NCBI GenBank assembly: GCA_009617715.1
Contig: VTFK01000578.1
Location: 50,471-114,470 of the forward strand
Origin: Plectrocnemia conspersa
Taxonomy: Eukaryota; Arthropoda; Insecta; Trichoptera; Polycentropodidae
Length of the DNA stretch: 64,000 nt
Direction: 5' to 3'
This document shows positions 23,801-37,950 of the stretch, piece after piece (position 1 is the stretch's first letter; each line of letters opens with the position of its first letter). A model generated the notes under the pieces. It was not told where the DNA came from. It saw only the letters and a program-made list of their open reading frames with translations, and made no database searches. Position numbers and translations under genes: made by a program.

Positions 23801-26800
23801 TAACATTAAATATATATCAAAATCAAAGTGTATTTAAAATTTTACTTGGAATTTTTAGTATTGTTTGGTTGATAATTTTTGATAAATATAGGACAAAGAC
23901 TAATTTAAAATATAGTTTATTTTATATTTGCATAAATTATATATAGATGGAATAATAAACTAGGATTTGTTTCACAAGAATGAGGTTGTAAGCATATCCG
24001 TTATACTAGCAAATTTTATGTATAACATATCTACAAATCTTTTCATAGAATCTCCAAAAAAATGGATGAAGAACGGATGCTATTACTTTCTTATTAAACA
24101 AAAACATTTGTATTTTAAAATTAAAATATATCAAGTGAGTCACAGATAAATTTTAGGAAAAATATTCTTTACCAAAACTATGAATTGCGTTAGGAATTAT
24201 ATGGTAGATCAATAAATTTATGAAAACATTTATTTATAAGCAAAATCATTTTGCACTAAAGTTACTAAAAGTACAATGTCTAAAATTCTCAAATACTTAT
24301 AAATTAACATATACATTAGCTCACATATTTTTTGAAATATATATAAATATAATTAAAAATATTTATAGAAACGATTTATTTTTGGCTTATATTAGAGTCG
24401 TGAGCATTGTTACCGAGTTAATCGTCAGATCGCCGATGGCGTGCGGTTGTCGCGGTTAACGTGCGAGTTAGAGGCCGCGACTTAATTAGACTTTAATTTT
24501 CTTAACAGCAAACTCTTGGTTATTGTCGGGGCAGAACACAAAAGTGCGCTTCAATCGACCAATTTGGAGTTGCACCCGTGGGAGATTCGAATCACCGACG
24601 GCGACCGTCGTGGTGTCACGCAATGGCGACATACCGATCAAATATTATACCTAAGTATTGAAAAATATACATGTGACTTGAGTTCGACATGCAAGGAAAA
24701 TTAGTTACATTTAGATCAATTTTATTTATATTTAAATTAAAATGCATGAACGATGTTTTATACGGATTTTTAGTATGTGTTTTTTTTATGGAGCGCAAAT
24801 TTTATTTTTGAACAATTATTCTATTCCTTGAAAATTATTTTTAATTTACATCTAATGATTGATTTTAGTATGTAATGATACATATTATATTTTAATATAA
24901 TTAAAAAAAAAATATTTAAAATAAACGGAATAAGTTAATATATTATATTCACAAACAATTCCCAATACTTAATATATGTACATATAGTGATAAAGTGATG
25001 ATTAAATTTAATTATAAATTTATCACTATATATACATATATTAAGTATATCTCATATTGATCACTATAATAATGTAAAAAAAATTGATTTGCTCTTTCAA
25101 GACAAAAAAAGGTATTATATTGTCTCATTTGACCATTGAATAATAGTTACCTATTCGCAATGAAGTCGTTGAAATTATTTTTTAAAAATATTGAAAATAT
25201 GAAAATGAAAATTATTTTTTAAATTGTCGTTTTTGTAGTATAAACTAATTTAAAAAAAAAATTAATTATATTATTTAGCCTCAAAAACATTATTAAAGCA
25301 AATATTTTTTTTTAGATATTCTGCTTAATTTAAAAAAAACTAAGACTAAGTTACACCGTTGAAAGATATAGAAAAGTAAAAAATAAATATAAGTTTTGCG
25401 TGATTATTGTGTTGATTTTAGTAGCTCATTATTTCTTAACTTCTTACATAACCCAAAGAACATATTGAAAATTAGTCAAAGATTATTTGTGGACTTGTCA
25501 CCATAATCTCCGCCGATTCGTTAAGTCAATTACATACGGCACTGAACTAATGTAAAAGTACAGTAATCGGATTACAGTATCAAATGGTAACCTAATGCGT
25601 CGCCGAAAAAGTACGCATCAAGTTTTAAGCTTAATCTCGTTAACATTTTACGCGCAAGGTGCTTAATGACCTACTTAACCGTTCGATCTACTTATAGCGT
25701 AATGTTCAGTGGACATTTCCCTGGCTTTTCGTATTTTAGCTGATATGTTTATTTTTAAATGTAAAATAATACGCATGTCTTAAAAAAGATGACAATTATA
25801 ATTTCAATAATTAACTTTACCTTCACCCGGCCCTCAAATCGAGTCCCTCGGGTCTTTTTCGATATATATTTAATATGTTCGTGTATTTTGAATAAAGCAA
25901 TTACTAAACCACAAAATATTATTTAAAACGTGTCTTGTAATCAATTTTATATTTGCGTTTCTACCCCACCTCAAAACTATTTTTGAGAAAATCTTACTTT
26001 TCCCAGGAAAATTTAAAACTAGTTCCACATACAAAGGAGACTCACCTTCCGATATGAGCCGCTCCCTGATCTCCCACGCGAATATCGTAGGGTTCTCCCT
26101 TTTGTATTGTTCGATCTTAGACACGACCGCAGGGGTCGCCACTTTTGGTTTGCTGCCGCCGATGAGACCCGGAGGCCTTAAGGTGCCTGCAAAAGTAAAA
26201 TATAAATATTTAAATACACCCATCAAAGCTTATTATTTATTATGTTTGATTGTATTATCTATATCGTGTTATCGTTTAGTTATGTGGAGAGAGAGATTCA
26301 TGACGGTTTCGGGGTCGATAATTGCCGTGCACGCGTTTGCATTAATATTCATTAAGAAAATAAACAAAGTACAGTGTGAGTAATAAATAATGTGAATTGG
26401 ACCCGCCCTTTACAGAAGCGTCAACGGCGGGTGTTGACTCGGATAAAAAAGGTTGGTGATCGCTTATCGGGTAGGGCACACCCTCGGGATAAATCCTTTG
26501 CGCGCTCGCGTTCGAATGATATTGTTTTATTGGGCTTGAATATATTTTTAAGTGTATATACAGGTAGAAAAATATTATTATAAATTGCTATGGTAAATAT
26601 GCTAATAAAAACATCTTACACAAAGCACTGTTAAACCTAGCCTGGATGAATCAGTAGATTTAAGTACTCATGGGTAATGTGTATTGAAATATCTGTTCAA
26701 TAGCTAATTTTATTTGTATTATATTTTATGTAATCCAAAAACAATAATAGATAAAAATTTGTTGCGATAGTTTTGAGTTAATTCTGGCATCCTGATAGAA

Positions 26801-29800
26801 TAGTAAAAAGTATACTAAATAAAAATCAAGCCTAAGTGCTTTTTTATTTCTTTCTTGAATTAAAGAATGATTGATTGATTATTTTCTAATTTTAATTTTA
26901 ATTGATTATTACAGATTAATTTTTCCTAAGTTTTCTTCACATATAAATATTGTGAAAAAATATTAAAACATATTTAAACTATGTCGTACATAATGATATC
27001 TAATGATTGTATACTGTAATAATAATTTATATTTATTAAAATATATGTCACTGAATCTAAGATTTTAATTTCAGTTTGGTATCTCACTATTTATTTATTA
27101 GTTGTTAATTGTGTTTACTTTAATGTAACACTTTATTAAAACACCTGGCATATTACAGAAAAAGGTAACAATAAATAAATTACTTCACTTTGCTTTTAAT
27201 AGAGAAATATGTCATTCAGTAAATTTGGGGATAATAAAAAAAATAGCATGAAAACTTATGTTCCCTTTGCACATATGATACAAAAGGTCAGGTAATGGAC
27301 AACATCTTGATTATATTTATAAGGTAGATAGTATTATTTTAAAAGTAAAAAAATTGATTTAGAATTTTATTTGGTAAACTTTATGTTAGTACAACTTTTA
27401 TGCAAATAGTAAAAATCAATAAGAAAAAAATGTAAGTGCAATAGGAATATTATATTTGTTTTACTTTTATTAAATTTGTTTTATTATTATTTTTAATGAT
27501 TAGCAGACTTAGATAGTATATATGCTTATTGTGCAAACAGGAGGATGCCAAGAACCCTAATTTGATGACTATTCATTTATAAATACTTGTTCTTAGCTAC
27601 GGTTTTATATCACCATGATTTTAAAAGTTTGTAGCATAAAGGTATTCAGAGTGATCAATAACAGCTTAAATAGCTATGTAAACCTCTTGCAAAAATAGAA
27701 AAATATTTTTTTATCACCTTCCTTTAATATCTTTATATACAAAATTACAATCGTGAAATTTGGATGACAGCTTTATTTATTTTGGAACAAACGATATTTG
27801 CTTTTTATTTCATACGTATAAGCTAGATCAAATACTATATTCTAGTTCTGGAAACTGTATAATGGTTTTATTAATGTCATTTAAATCTAGACTGAGATAT
27901 AAACGCTTTGTTAAGAATTTTCTCTAACCTCAAATATTACTAATTTTGATAACTTTAAACAGCTTAAAAGTTGAGCATTGGTTTAAAGTAGATTAATAAT
28001 ATAATATAAAGTTTATAGCTGTATTATATTAACTCATGTTTTAGCAATTACAAAAGTGTGTACATATAAATTAGAAGATATATTTTGCAAAAAATAAAGA
28101 AGGAAATGGTTTAAAAATAGATCAAGGAAAAAAGTTTTTCATATGCGAGATTTAGAGACTTATTTAAAACATTTTTCTAAAATAAAATATATTTGCTTTT
28201 TGAATATCCAAATTAAAATCTCGGCACCCATTAAGTAGTAATGATCATTTTTTTAAAAAGATCAGAAATTTTCAAATATTCGTTGTTTTTATTTTTAGAA
28301 TTTAAAAATACAGACTAAATAATAATTCACAATAATAATTAGACGTAAACTACACTTCTTAAATTGATTGATAATATCTAGGCTATTTAGTAATTTGTAT
28401 TGCCAATAAATTAATATCAATAATATCAATGTTTACATATTAATAAAAAAATTACGTTTATATAAATAGCTTAAAGAAATTCAATTTAATACGTCTTATA
28501 TTTAATGTGAGTACTTCAATATAATTATTAAACTAAAATTATTTCAATAAATAAAATAATTTATATTGTCACAATAAAATTATTATAATTAATAATGCTT
28601 AATAATAATTCTAGAGTTAAAAAAACGATTATTTATGCAATGATGTTGCTCTTTAATAAGTTTTTAAAGGTCTTTTTCATCTATATAAATCATAAATAAA
28701 GATATTGTTATAAGAATTTGTAAACCATTTAAAAATAATATATTTGTTTTTAGAAAATGTCATTAAACATAGCACTCTAATTCTTCTTATGAATGTAAAT
28801 TAACTATACTACTATCTTTATTATAATTTGAAGTAATACAATAACTTGTTTAGTAGTATTAAATTTACTTAATTTTTATTTAATTTTTTATTGCACTAAA
28901 ATTGCATAGTAATTAAAGTTAATGCCTTACTAAAATTCATACAATATGCAAAGATTTTATAAACCATAATTATTTATTAAAATATGGTTGTTAAATCAAT
29001 AAAATTTAATAATACAAGATTATTATTTATCTATTGTATAAGACTTTATAGTTGTGTAAATAAGAAAATAATGTAAAAATTACACTCTCTTTCATAAACA
29101 CTGCATTTACAATGTCTAATTAAACTTTTATAAAATCTACCAATATTTCTTTATAACCACCGTTAATATTATGATTTATAATTCACTAAATAATAATTAT
29201 TCTTATTTTATTGCAAAATCTCAAATACAAAATTGATTTATTGTCTAAACCACGTTTAAAAAATCGATTATGTAATGATACGTTACAGACAAACCCACAA
29301 TCTGGCACTCGAGCCACAGATTGACACCTCGTCGGTCCGTCACACTTGACTAACAATCACCATTTTTATTATATACGTATAATATTCATCAATCGATCCG
29401 TTGGCTCTTTTGCAAGTCATTTTTTTTATGAAATTATAAAAAACTCAAGAGCAAGGGACTAGTTTTGCACCTTATCTAAAAGCCTCGATGGTAATTGGTT
29501 ACGGGCATGCGATTATTTTTATGTCCGATTTAATTATTGGTAGATGATTGCTGCCAGCAATTTAACCATCAATCATCAAGGGAATACACGAGGAGAAACT
29601 CGCTCTTGACTTCACAAACCGACTCTTCGTATTATATGTGTGTGCGCGCGGAAAAAAATGGTTCGAATCCACTTACATAACGAGAGAATGCGAAGCGTGC
29701 GAAACTTGTAATCGATACGCGCAAATAATTTTATTGATTCAATTAAATTTTAATTTAATTAAAATTATTTTTTAAATAAAAATAGTTTTCGATATCTGAA

Positions 29801-32800
29801 TTTATCAACTTACTATCTGATCCTTGAATCATAAAGACGGAAGGGTCAAGACTTAGATGTGAATGTGGGCGGCAATCGATTTGATTTATTTAACTTTTAG
29901 TGTAATTTAGTTTGTTGTTAGTTATTATTATAATTATCTTATATATATAAAAAAAGATATGTTGATGCTTATCAAACTGCGACAAGCTTAAAAGTTAACC
30001 CTTTAAAGCATAATTTGAGAACGTTTTAAATTTAAATTTATTTTATGCAAAATTATTTTCTTACTGTTTTTGGTATTTATTATGTTTATTTAATGCTACA
30101 AATCATATTTAAATTTAGTAAAAATATTTGTAGCTTCATGTTTATATTAAAAATAAGTGTCAACATTTCATTTTTAGTTTTTAAAAATCACAAAAAAAAG
30201 CTCAGGTTTTTTTATGTATTGTAATTATTTGTAATTATTAAAAATATACTTTTTGCTAGTTCAAACCAGTTTTTCTTTTAAACGATAGTTTTTATAGTAC
30301 AATTTAAGATATAATTTGTACTATTTATTTTCACAATATTTTATAATTAGGGTTTTATTTTAAATTTAAGAAAAATTAATTCAATTTAAATTAAACTAAA
30401 AAAATCCCTAATTTTTAAATGTTATTGTATTTTTAGTTTGGTAATATAAATATTTTACAAATCTACCCATTTAAATAAATATAAATTTATTACTAAGATA
30501 TTTTAAGACTAGTAAAAATAATAAACATTTATTTAATCGTTCTTGTAATTTAAATTCCACGTAAATTTTTAAGCAATTTATGCTCATATTTGTTTTCGAC
30601 TCCTACCTCTCTTACGAAAGATTATAACCATCAAACTATTGTGCGCTCTTTGGAATGTTAATGCGGTGATTTTGCACATTAGCCTTAAGCTACGCATTTT
30701 TTTACATATACATTTACACATATTAATACAAATAAAAGCGACGAGTGGTGCATGTTCTTATATTAAATAATTATGAAAAAAATAATTAATTTATTATATA
30801 ATATTAATTGTAATTCAAAATAATTATTAAATTATTCTATTGTTATAAATAATAATATACTAAAAAACATTATATTGAATTTAAAGTTAGGTTAAATATA
30901 AATTTTCGGGTTTGTGTTCTCCCTACTCGTTGATATCTAATGCAATAAATAGCATTGTATCGGGAATTTGTGGATTCTACCTATTAATAAATTAAATAAA
31001 GTTAAAAATAATAATTTTCATGTTTTCTAAAATTAATTTGAATAATAATATATTTTAATTAATTAAAATTAAATCGACTTATAAATTATTTATAACCAGG
31101 TTTGTCACTTTTCTGCTCATTAATATCAAACAAAAATCTGCATTGTTACATTGCGTTATAATAACACAAGTTGTTTTATTTATGGCTTAAATAATTTAAA
31201 TTTTTTCTCATTCATAACAACCATCTGTTTATATATTCAATCATTCAGAAATATGAATGAAACCACCTTTGTCCAAAAACGATCGAATTCAAGTTCAAAA
31301 CTTGTGTGTTCAGCTGTAGTTTTATTAATTCATGTTTGCGTAATAGTGCTTCGATTGCGTTAAACTATACAATAGCTTCTAAAGCAACTGGAATAGCTAT
31401 ATTTATATGCCTTTGCAATTACTAAAGTTACGAGTGAGCAATTTGCGAAGCAATAAATACTCAGACTGTGCACAATTATTATTGTAATTGAAAATTTGCA
31501 TGTGCCGCTTGTTGCGATTATTTATTGCGTCCGAAGCAGTAACGATGTCAAATCGTTCTCTTCGATTGATATGATTTGTATAGTTGGCTTGGCTTGCATT
31601 TGTCGCCGTTAAACGTCAGTTATTATGTGTATTTCTAACTACTATTGAGCAGTTTGTAATTACACGCAGTGGCTGTAAATTGTCTGTAAAGTATATTTAT
31701 TATTTATTTAAATCTTTATAATTTAAAATAAAAATATATATTAACACTTATTAAATAATCTGTGGTTCTAGGATCATTTTTATTTTTATGTTTATGTGTT
31801 AATGCACAATTGACATCTGACTTAGATTCACAAGTAAAACTATAATATTGTAAATCATAGAAAGGCTTTTAAAAACATTTACGAAATTCTCAATAGTAAC
31901 TGCAATATATATGATATGCAATTATAGTAAATTGCAGTCTGTTTTTCTATCCTGACATTTAGAAAATAATCTACAATATTAATAAATCTCACGTGGATAA
32001 GCAATTTATGAGGACAACTATAAATAAATTATTTTTATCTTTAATCCTTAATTCGATCTCTCCGTTATCAATTTATTAAAATGTTTCTTCTGCATTTTCC
32101 ATTTCTTCCTTAAATATTGTAATTTTACAAGTCTTAGTAAATAATAAGTTTTTGAATCACAAAATTATTTCTATGTTAAATTTGCTTTCTGATTCTCAGA
32201 GATGAATACTGTATATTAAAATTGACTTAAGAATGGATTACTACACAAGCAACTTATTCTCTACTTTAGTCAGTTTGAAGGTTTTGCTCATTAGTCAGTA
32301 ATATTTATTCAAAATGAGTCTTAGCTGCTTTCTTTTTCTTTAAATTGAGTCGAATTGTATCCTTAAATACATTACACCTTCCAATTGTGGAATTATTACA
32401 TTATTTAACCAGACTTTCTCATGGTAAACGAAATATGGACAAACTTAACTCATTGGTTTTATTCTCCAAATATGTTGCTATTCTTATATTTTTTGTTAAG
32501 GTATTCTTAGAGATAAATGAACGCTGTATCCGGTTTCTCATGGGTAGCCATAATAACTGTGTCGTCAGTAGAGGTTATGCCAGTAGTCCTGTTAATAGTT
32601 GGAAAGTCTGTTGTATATATTAAGTGTGGTATTGGTTCTAGTACACTGCCCTAATGTACTCCAGATTTTAATAAACAGACGAAGGATTTTTTATTTAGAT
32701 AAAATTACTATAAAATCTTTTGCTTATATATGAATTTATTATTTCATTTATATGATGAGGTAGTGTATTTTTGATTTTATGTTTGAATCTCATATGCTAC

Positions 32801-35800
32801 ACTTGACTTATATCTAGGAAAGCAGATGAGCAATTTTCCGCTTTTGTAGTTTTAAATAGGTCAAAGACTAATTGGTTTTCTGGGTCATTTCCTGGTTTTA
32901 AAACGAGGATAACCTGTGCCATCTTCAGTTGAAAATGTTTATCTATTTGTATTCTTTAAGCACCTTTTCTGTTACAAAAATATGGTAATTTTATTTACTA
33001 ATTTTTATTACTTTTTTTAGAAATTACTGTATTTTTTCTTCTTTATTATTCATATAGTTAGATGATTAGATATTGCAGTGACTTCAATTTTTATTGTTTC
33101 TTGTCCATTTTACATTTTGTAGTTTAACCCTTTATAGGACACCTTGAACAAAGTGGTACATGTATATACCACCAAAATTTAGTTTTTTTTTTCCTAGGTT
33201 TTTTTTCAATAATGAACCTAATGTTACAAGAGCACTTGTGATAACGTACATTGGTTAGAAAAGTTTTACCATTCAATATAAAGTTTGGAATATTGCCTAA
33301 AAACGATAAAAAAAAGATATTATTTCATTTTTAAAAGATGTAAATATAACAAAAATAGGTGTCCTATAAAGGGTTATTGGGTGGTATGTTCATTTGTGAT
33401 TGTTTGATTTTTTTGTTGTATTACAGATAGAGTGGCTTTAGTTGCAGTTTTTAAAAATTTCTTTAAAAATTACTTCTTTATGTCACTTACGATTTGTTTT
33501 AACTATTTTGTTTAGACATACACTTTGGTTTTAATGATTGTTTCCCTTGTTATTTTCTGCATTTTACTTAGTTTTAAAAAATACTAATTTATTTCTAAAA
33601 AAAAATTGTGGAATTTAAGAATATATTAATTAACTAAAGTCATCATGATTTAAATAAAAATAATTTGGTCCATCTTGTCTTGCTAAATATATATTTTTCG
33701 ACTGACGATATATTTTAATCGGTTTACATTGGGTCGGTGATCATTTTAAAATAAACCTATGTTGTGTATTTTTATTAATAAATATTGCCCTTTACTTTTT
33801 TAATGAAATATGTATATTGATTAGTAATAAAAATATAAACAAAAATTGTATAATGCTTTATTTTTTTCAGCGCAATTTTATAGTAAAGCATTTTAAAGTA
33901 CTCTTATATACACAACCTTTTTAAGACTTCTATTCTTTATTGATTCACCTAAGATGTTAATAAAAAAATATTTATTAATGTAAAGCTGGTTTGCAGCAAA
34001 ATATTGTACAGAAAATATTTAATTAAATAATTTTAAATATAGGTGTAGGGAAGAAATGGCGTATTTTAATGTAGCTTATTATTATTAAAATAAATATAAA
34101 AATAAATTAAACGCGTCATTTTAAACAATGGCGCAGTTAAATGTAGCCTCTAAATAAAAATATAGTTTTTGTTGCCTTTTGTAAGTCTGGCTTAAATTAG
34201 AGTAACTGTATTGCATATAAATATTAGTAGTCTTTAAAAATGTTTTTTTTTAAATAAATGTAAGAAGTTTTGCAAAAATAAAAAATTGTATCTTTCCTAA
34301 AAATAATAACGTAAGTTTGTATACTTTAAAAATATTGTCAATTGAAAAAAAATACGTTATTGCCTGTATTTAATTATAAATATGGTTCAGTTGGGGTTTT
34401 AAAAGTAGCTCTAAGTCATAAAATAATATCTGTTTTAATTTTATTTTAATTTTTTTATTACAAAACTGACAAAGGTGGCTATTACTTTACCTAAAATATT
34501 TATACTATATTATAGTGTTGGAAATTTTAAATGAAAATTGATATCGGTAAATTAAGTTAAAACATATTATCCAGAATATATCCGAATCAATGTATATAAA
34601 CAAATCCCGACAATAATTGTGTCGAAAAAATTATTTATAGCGTTTCTTTTATGAGAACCATTGAGTGAACGATAAATAAGTTTCTATTGAAACTACAACA
34701 AAAAACATAAAATTCAAAAACACTAAAAGCTGAAATTTCCAATTAGTCTACAAACATGGTAAAAAAATTTGATGCCTTCATACTTCATTACCCAGCAATA
34801 GAATATTTTTTATATCAATAAAATTCATTGCTAAAATTAGGTCATCACTAAGTGATCGATCAGCGAACGTTTTGAATTTTCTCAAAACATATTTTCTAAA
34901 GAAAAACACCGAATAAAATGTTAGTGATTTTATTAATTTTTATCAAAAAAATTCGTTATCACTAAATGATTGATCAGTGGACGTTTTGTGGTTTTTTTAT
35001 AACATCTCATTAAAAAAGAACACTAAATAAATTTTAGTAAATTTAGTTATATTATATCCTGATAATGTATAAATACATCAATTGGTCCATCTTGAGTTTT
35101 AATAAATTTATTAGGACGTTTTTTGACTAAGCAAGACATATAAATTAAATGTTGGAATATAGTTCAATTTGTAAAATTATTAATAAATACAAATAGAAAG
35201 TATGTATTTTACTATCGTATAGATATAGAAGTTTATTATTAATGAATTCAATTTATTAATTCTACATATTATAAAAAAATTATAATCTTAAAATAAATTA
35301 TAAATAAATGTAAAAAATTAATATTTTTTTTAATATGACGATAATATATTGAACACGACGATTCGAAACTTATTTTATAAAATATATATCAAAAGATATT
35401 TTTTTTAATTTTCACATTTATATTAAATGTTTTATTAAGGATTCCTCTTTCTTGATATTTCGACTTTGAAGTATGCTACTGAGACATATATTTTTTCTGC
35501 ATCAAATTACTTTTAATGACATCATCAGCGTTCATAATTTATTTCGCCGAAAACTCCACACCCCCACACATACCCGCCACTGCGCACGGCTCCTGAGAAA
35601 AGCGGTGAAACGGGCGCGTAATTAACATTTCATGCACGTAAGTGCATAGTTATGCACAACCTTTTATACGTTATGTTACCGATTATCCGACAATTTCCGA
35701 GGCAATTTTCGCAGGCGTTCGCGCATGGGCGTGCCTGCGTGCATACGCACACGAACATCGCTCATGATGGCACAAATTTTATATGGCAACACCTCAACAC

Positions 35801-37912
35801 ACTTTTCCAACATTTTCCCTGTTCAAACCTATTACGTGTGATATTTCCCCATTCGTTCCATCAATCAATCAAATCAGCTTTCGATTTATAGACACTGCAT
35901 GTTTGTGGATTACTAAATTTTTTTGGTATGAAGTTATTTAATAATTTTTTTGTAGAACGATGACGACAAGATTCTCGTCTAGTATTTATTAATCGTCATG
36001 GTCGCGTAAATGTAAGAAGGTAGCGTGTACTAGTAGAAAATTCTAAATAGCTTGTTCCTATCTACCGGTTGATAAAGAAAATTTCATATCATATAAAGGG
36101 TTTATACTCTAGTCGCTATTGCGTATGGAACAATATAATTCACGATGGCGGTATTATTGCCTGGATTGTCAAACTAAAGAAGAGTGGAATGAGCATAGTG
36201 ATAGGAACAGATGCGCATGCATACTATAATATCTTTGTAATTATCGTTTTAAATATTAATTTACTATGCAGAATTGCTATTTTTACTTAAGTAGTTCATT
36301 GTAACTAGTGATAAATAAAGAATGTTACCGTTCCATTTGTACATTTTTACATCTAGATACGTTCTAAATTTGACCTAAATCTACAGTAGCTTATGTATAT
36401 ATTGTATATAATAAAATATTGAATTAATAACATTGCAGTTAATTTGTAATTAAAATACAAGGTAGTCTAGATTAATGATATTATCAATCAAATGTTGTAG
36501 TATTTTTATAATTATAATCAGATTTTGATGACCATAACTCAAATAATTGTATATATATAAATGATTTTTAGTCATCTAAATTGAGTGGCATTTTTATTGA
36601 TTTTATTTATATAAGGTAAATTATACCAATAATTTATTTATTGTTATCAATAAAATGTGACCTTAAAAGTCACTTTTTATTGATATTATTTATATATAGT
36701 AAAACCCCTGATTATTACATCCATATATTATATAAAATAATAATATTGCCTTGATTTTTAATATCTTAATATATGTTATTATCCAATTATTTTTATACAC
36801 TAAAATATAAAATTTTAATTTATATACATTTATTAAAGAAAACTAGGTTTAAATTAAAATATATAAAAAAAAATATTTTAAAAATGCTCATTGTACATAT
36901 CACTAAATAATAGTTGCTTTATTTATATTTTATATAAATAATTGCTAAGAATACTTTTTATTTTTATTGCTATTTTTTTTTTTGTATACTTTTATTAAAA
37001 AAATATTAGTAAATTTAATAATATAATATTATATTTTAGTATAAACAATAATTTAACATATTACATTTTTTAACAATTATAGCAATTGATACCAGAGATA
37101 AAAAAATGTTTTTGCATTATATTCTTTATCCAAGAAATGTATGTCACTAATCACAGTAGTTCACAACCTTTTTTACAGTAGTTTCTTGACAATCTCTTAG
37201 AGCTCTAAAATATATCTTACAAATAATCAATTTTATAGTTGCTGTTACTTAAAACTTATTTTATATAAGAAATAAGTATGAAAGAAAAGCTTACATATGT
37301 TTTGTGTTTATTGAACGTTTCACAAAGGTATTTAATAAAAAAACAATGTAATAATTAGGTTTATATGTACATATAATTATATTTAAAACGCAAGAAACAC
37401 TGCTTGTTGTAAGGTAAATTTATGTAATTGTTTTAATTTGAATAAAAAAAGTTTTCCTAATCAATTGATGAAAATAAGAAAAGGCGCATTGTCAAAAAAT
37501 TGCTTACATTTTTTGGCAATTTTTTTCAATTCAGCTTTTGAAGCTCAGAATGCAACTTATACTTATGTATTAGAAATATATTACCTGTCTAAATGTACAA
37601 AAAAACGATTCGTGTTAGTTCTCTAAATAGTTCACTATTTATGTGCAAAATGTAAGCACATCAGATTGTCCATTTCCAGTACATAAAATCTATTTGGTAT
37701 AGAGCTATTCTGAAGTATTGATATGAAATTGCTTATATTCAGCTAGTTTGAAAAACTTAATTTGCTGAAAAATTTATAATAAATATGCAAACAAAAAAAA
37801 GTTAAAAAAGTATGGTTACAGTGTCTAATAATTATTTTTTTACTTCCTGGCTAAAGCCATTCACCTGGGTATTTATTAATTCGTTCTCCCTTTTATTTAT
37901 TTATTTCTTAGG

Positions 37913-37950
<38 letters not shown>

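Larger units (their letters stand above)
12279..26045 (-). other. eyg: eyg intron between visible exons 2 and 3
   Basis: 13.8 kb, GT...AG. It holds GC-balanced islands at 12310-12610, 12770-13050, 13480-13930, 16260-16480, 19130-19700, 20340-20700, 24395-24690 and 25440-25740. It also holds two decayed tandem arrays (14.87-15.81, 21.75-23.76), a dispersed repeat at 17278-17580, and a long stem-loop at 24967. No coding exon or RNA gene recognised inside. Confidence 0.75.

Noticed and set aside
26054..26383. 109-codon plus-strand frame
   Set aside because: Antisense shadow of eyg exon 2, extended into the intron.
29660..29670. GGTTCGAATCC resembling a tRNA B box
   Set aside because: No matching A box upstream and no acceptor or anticodon stems can be paired around it.
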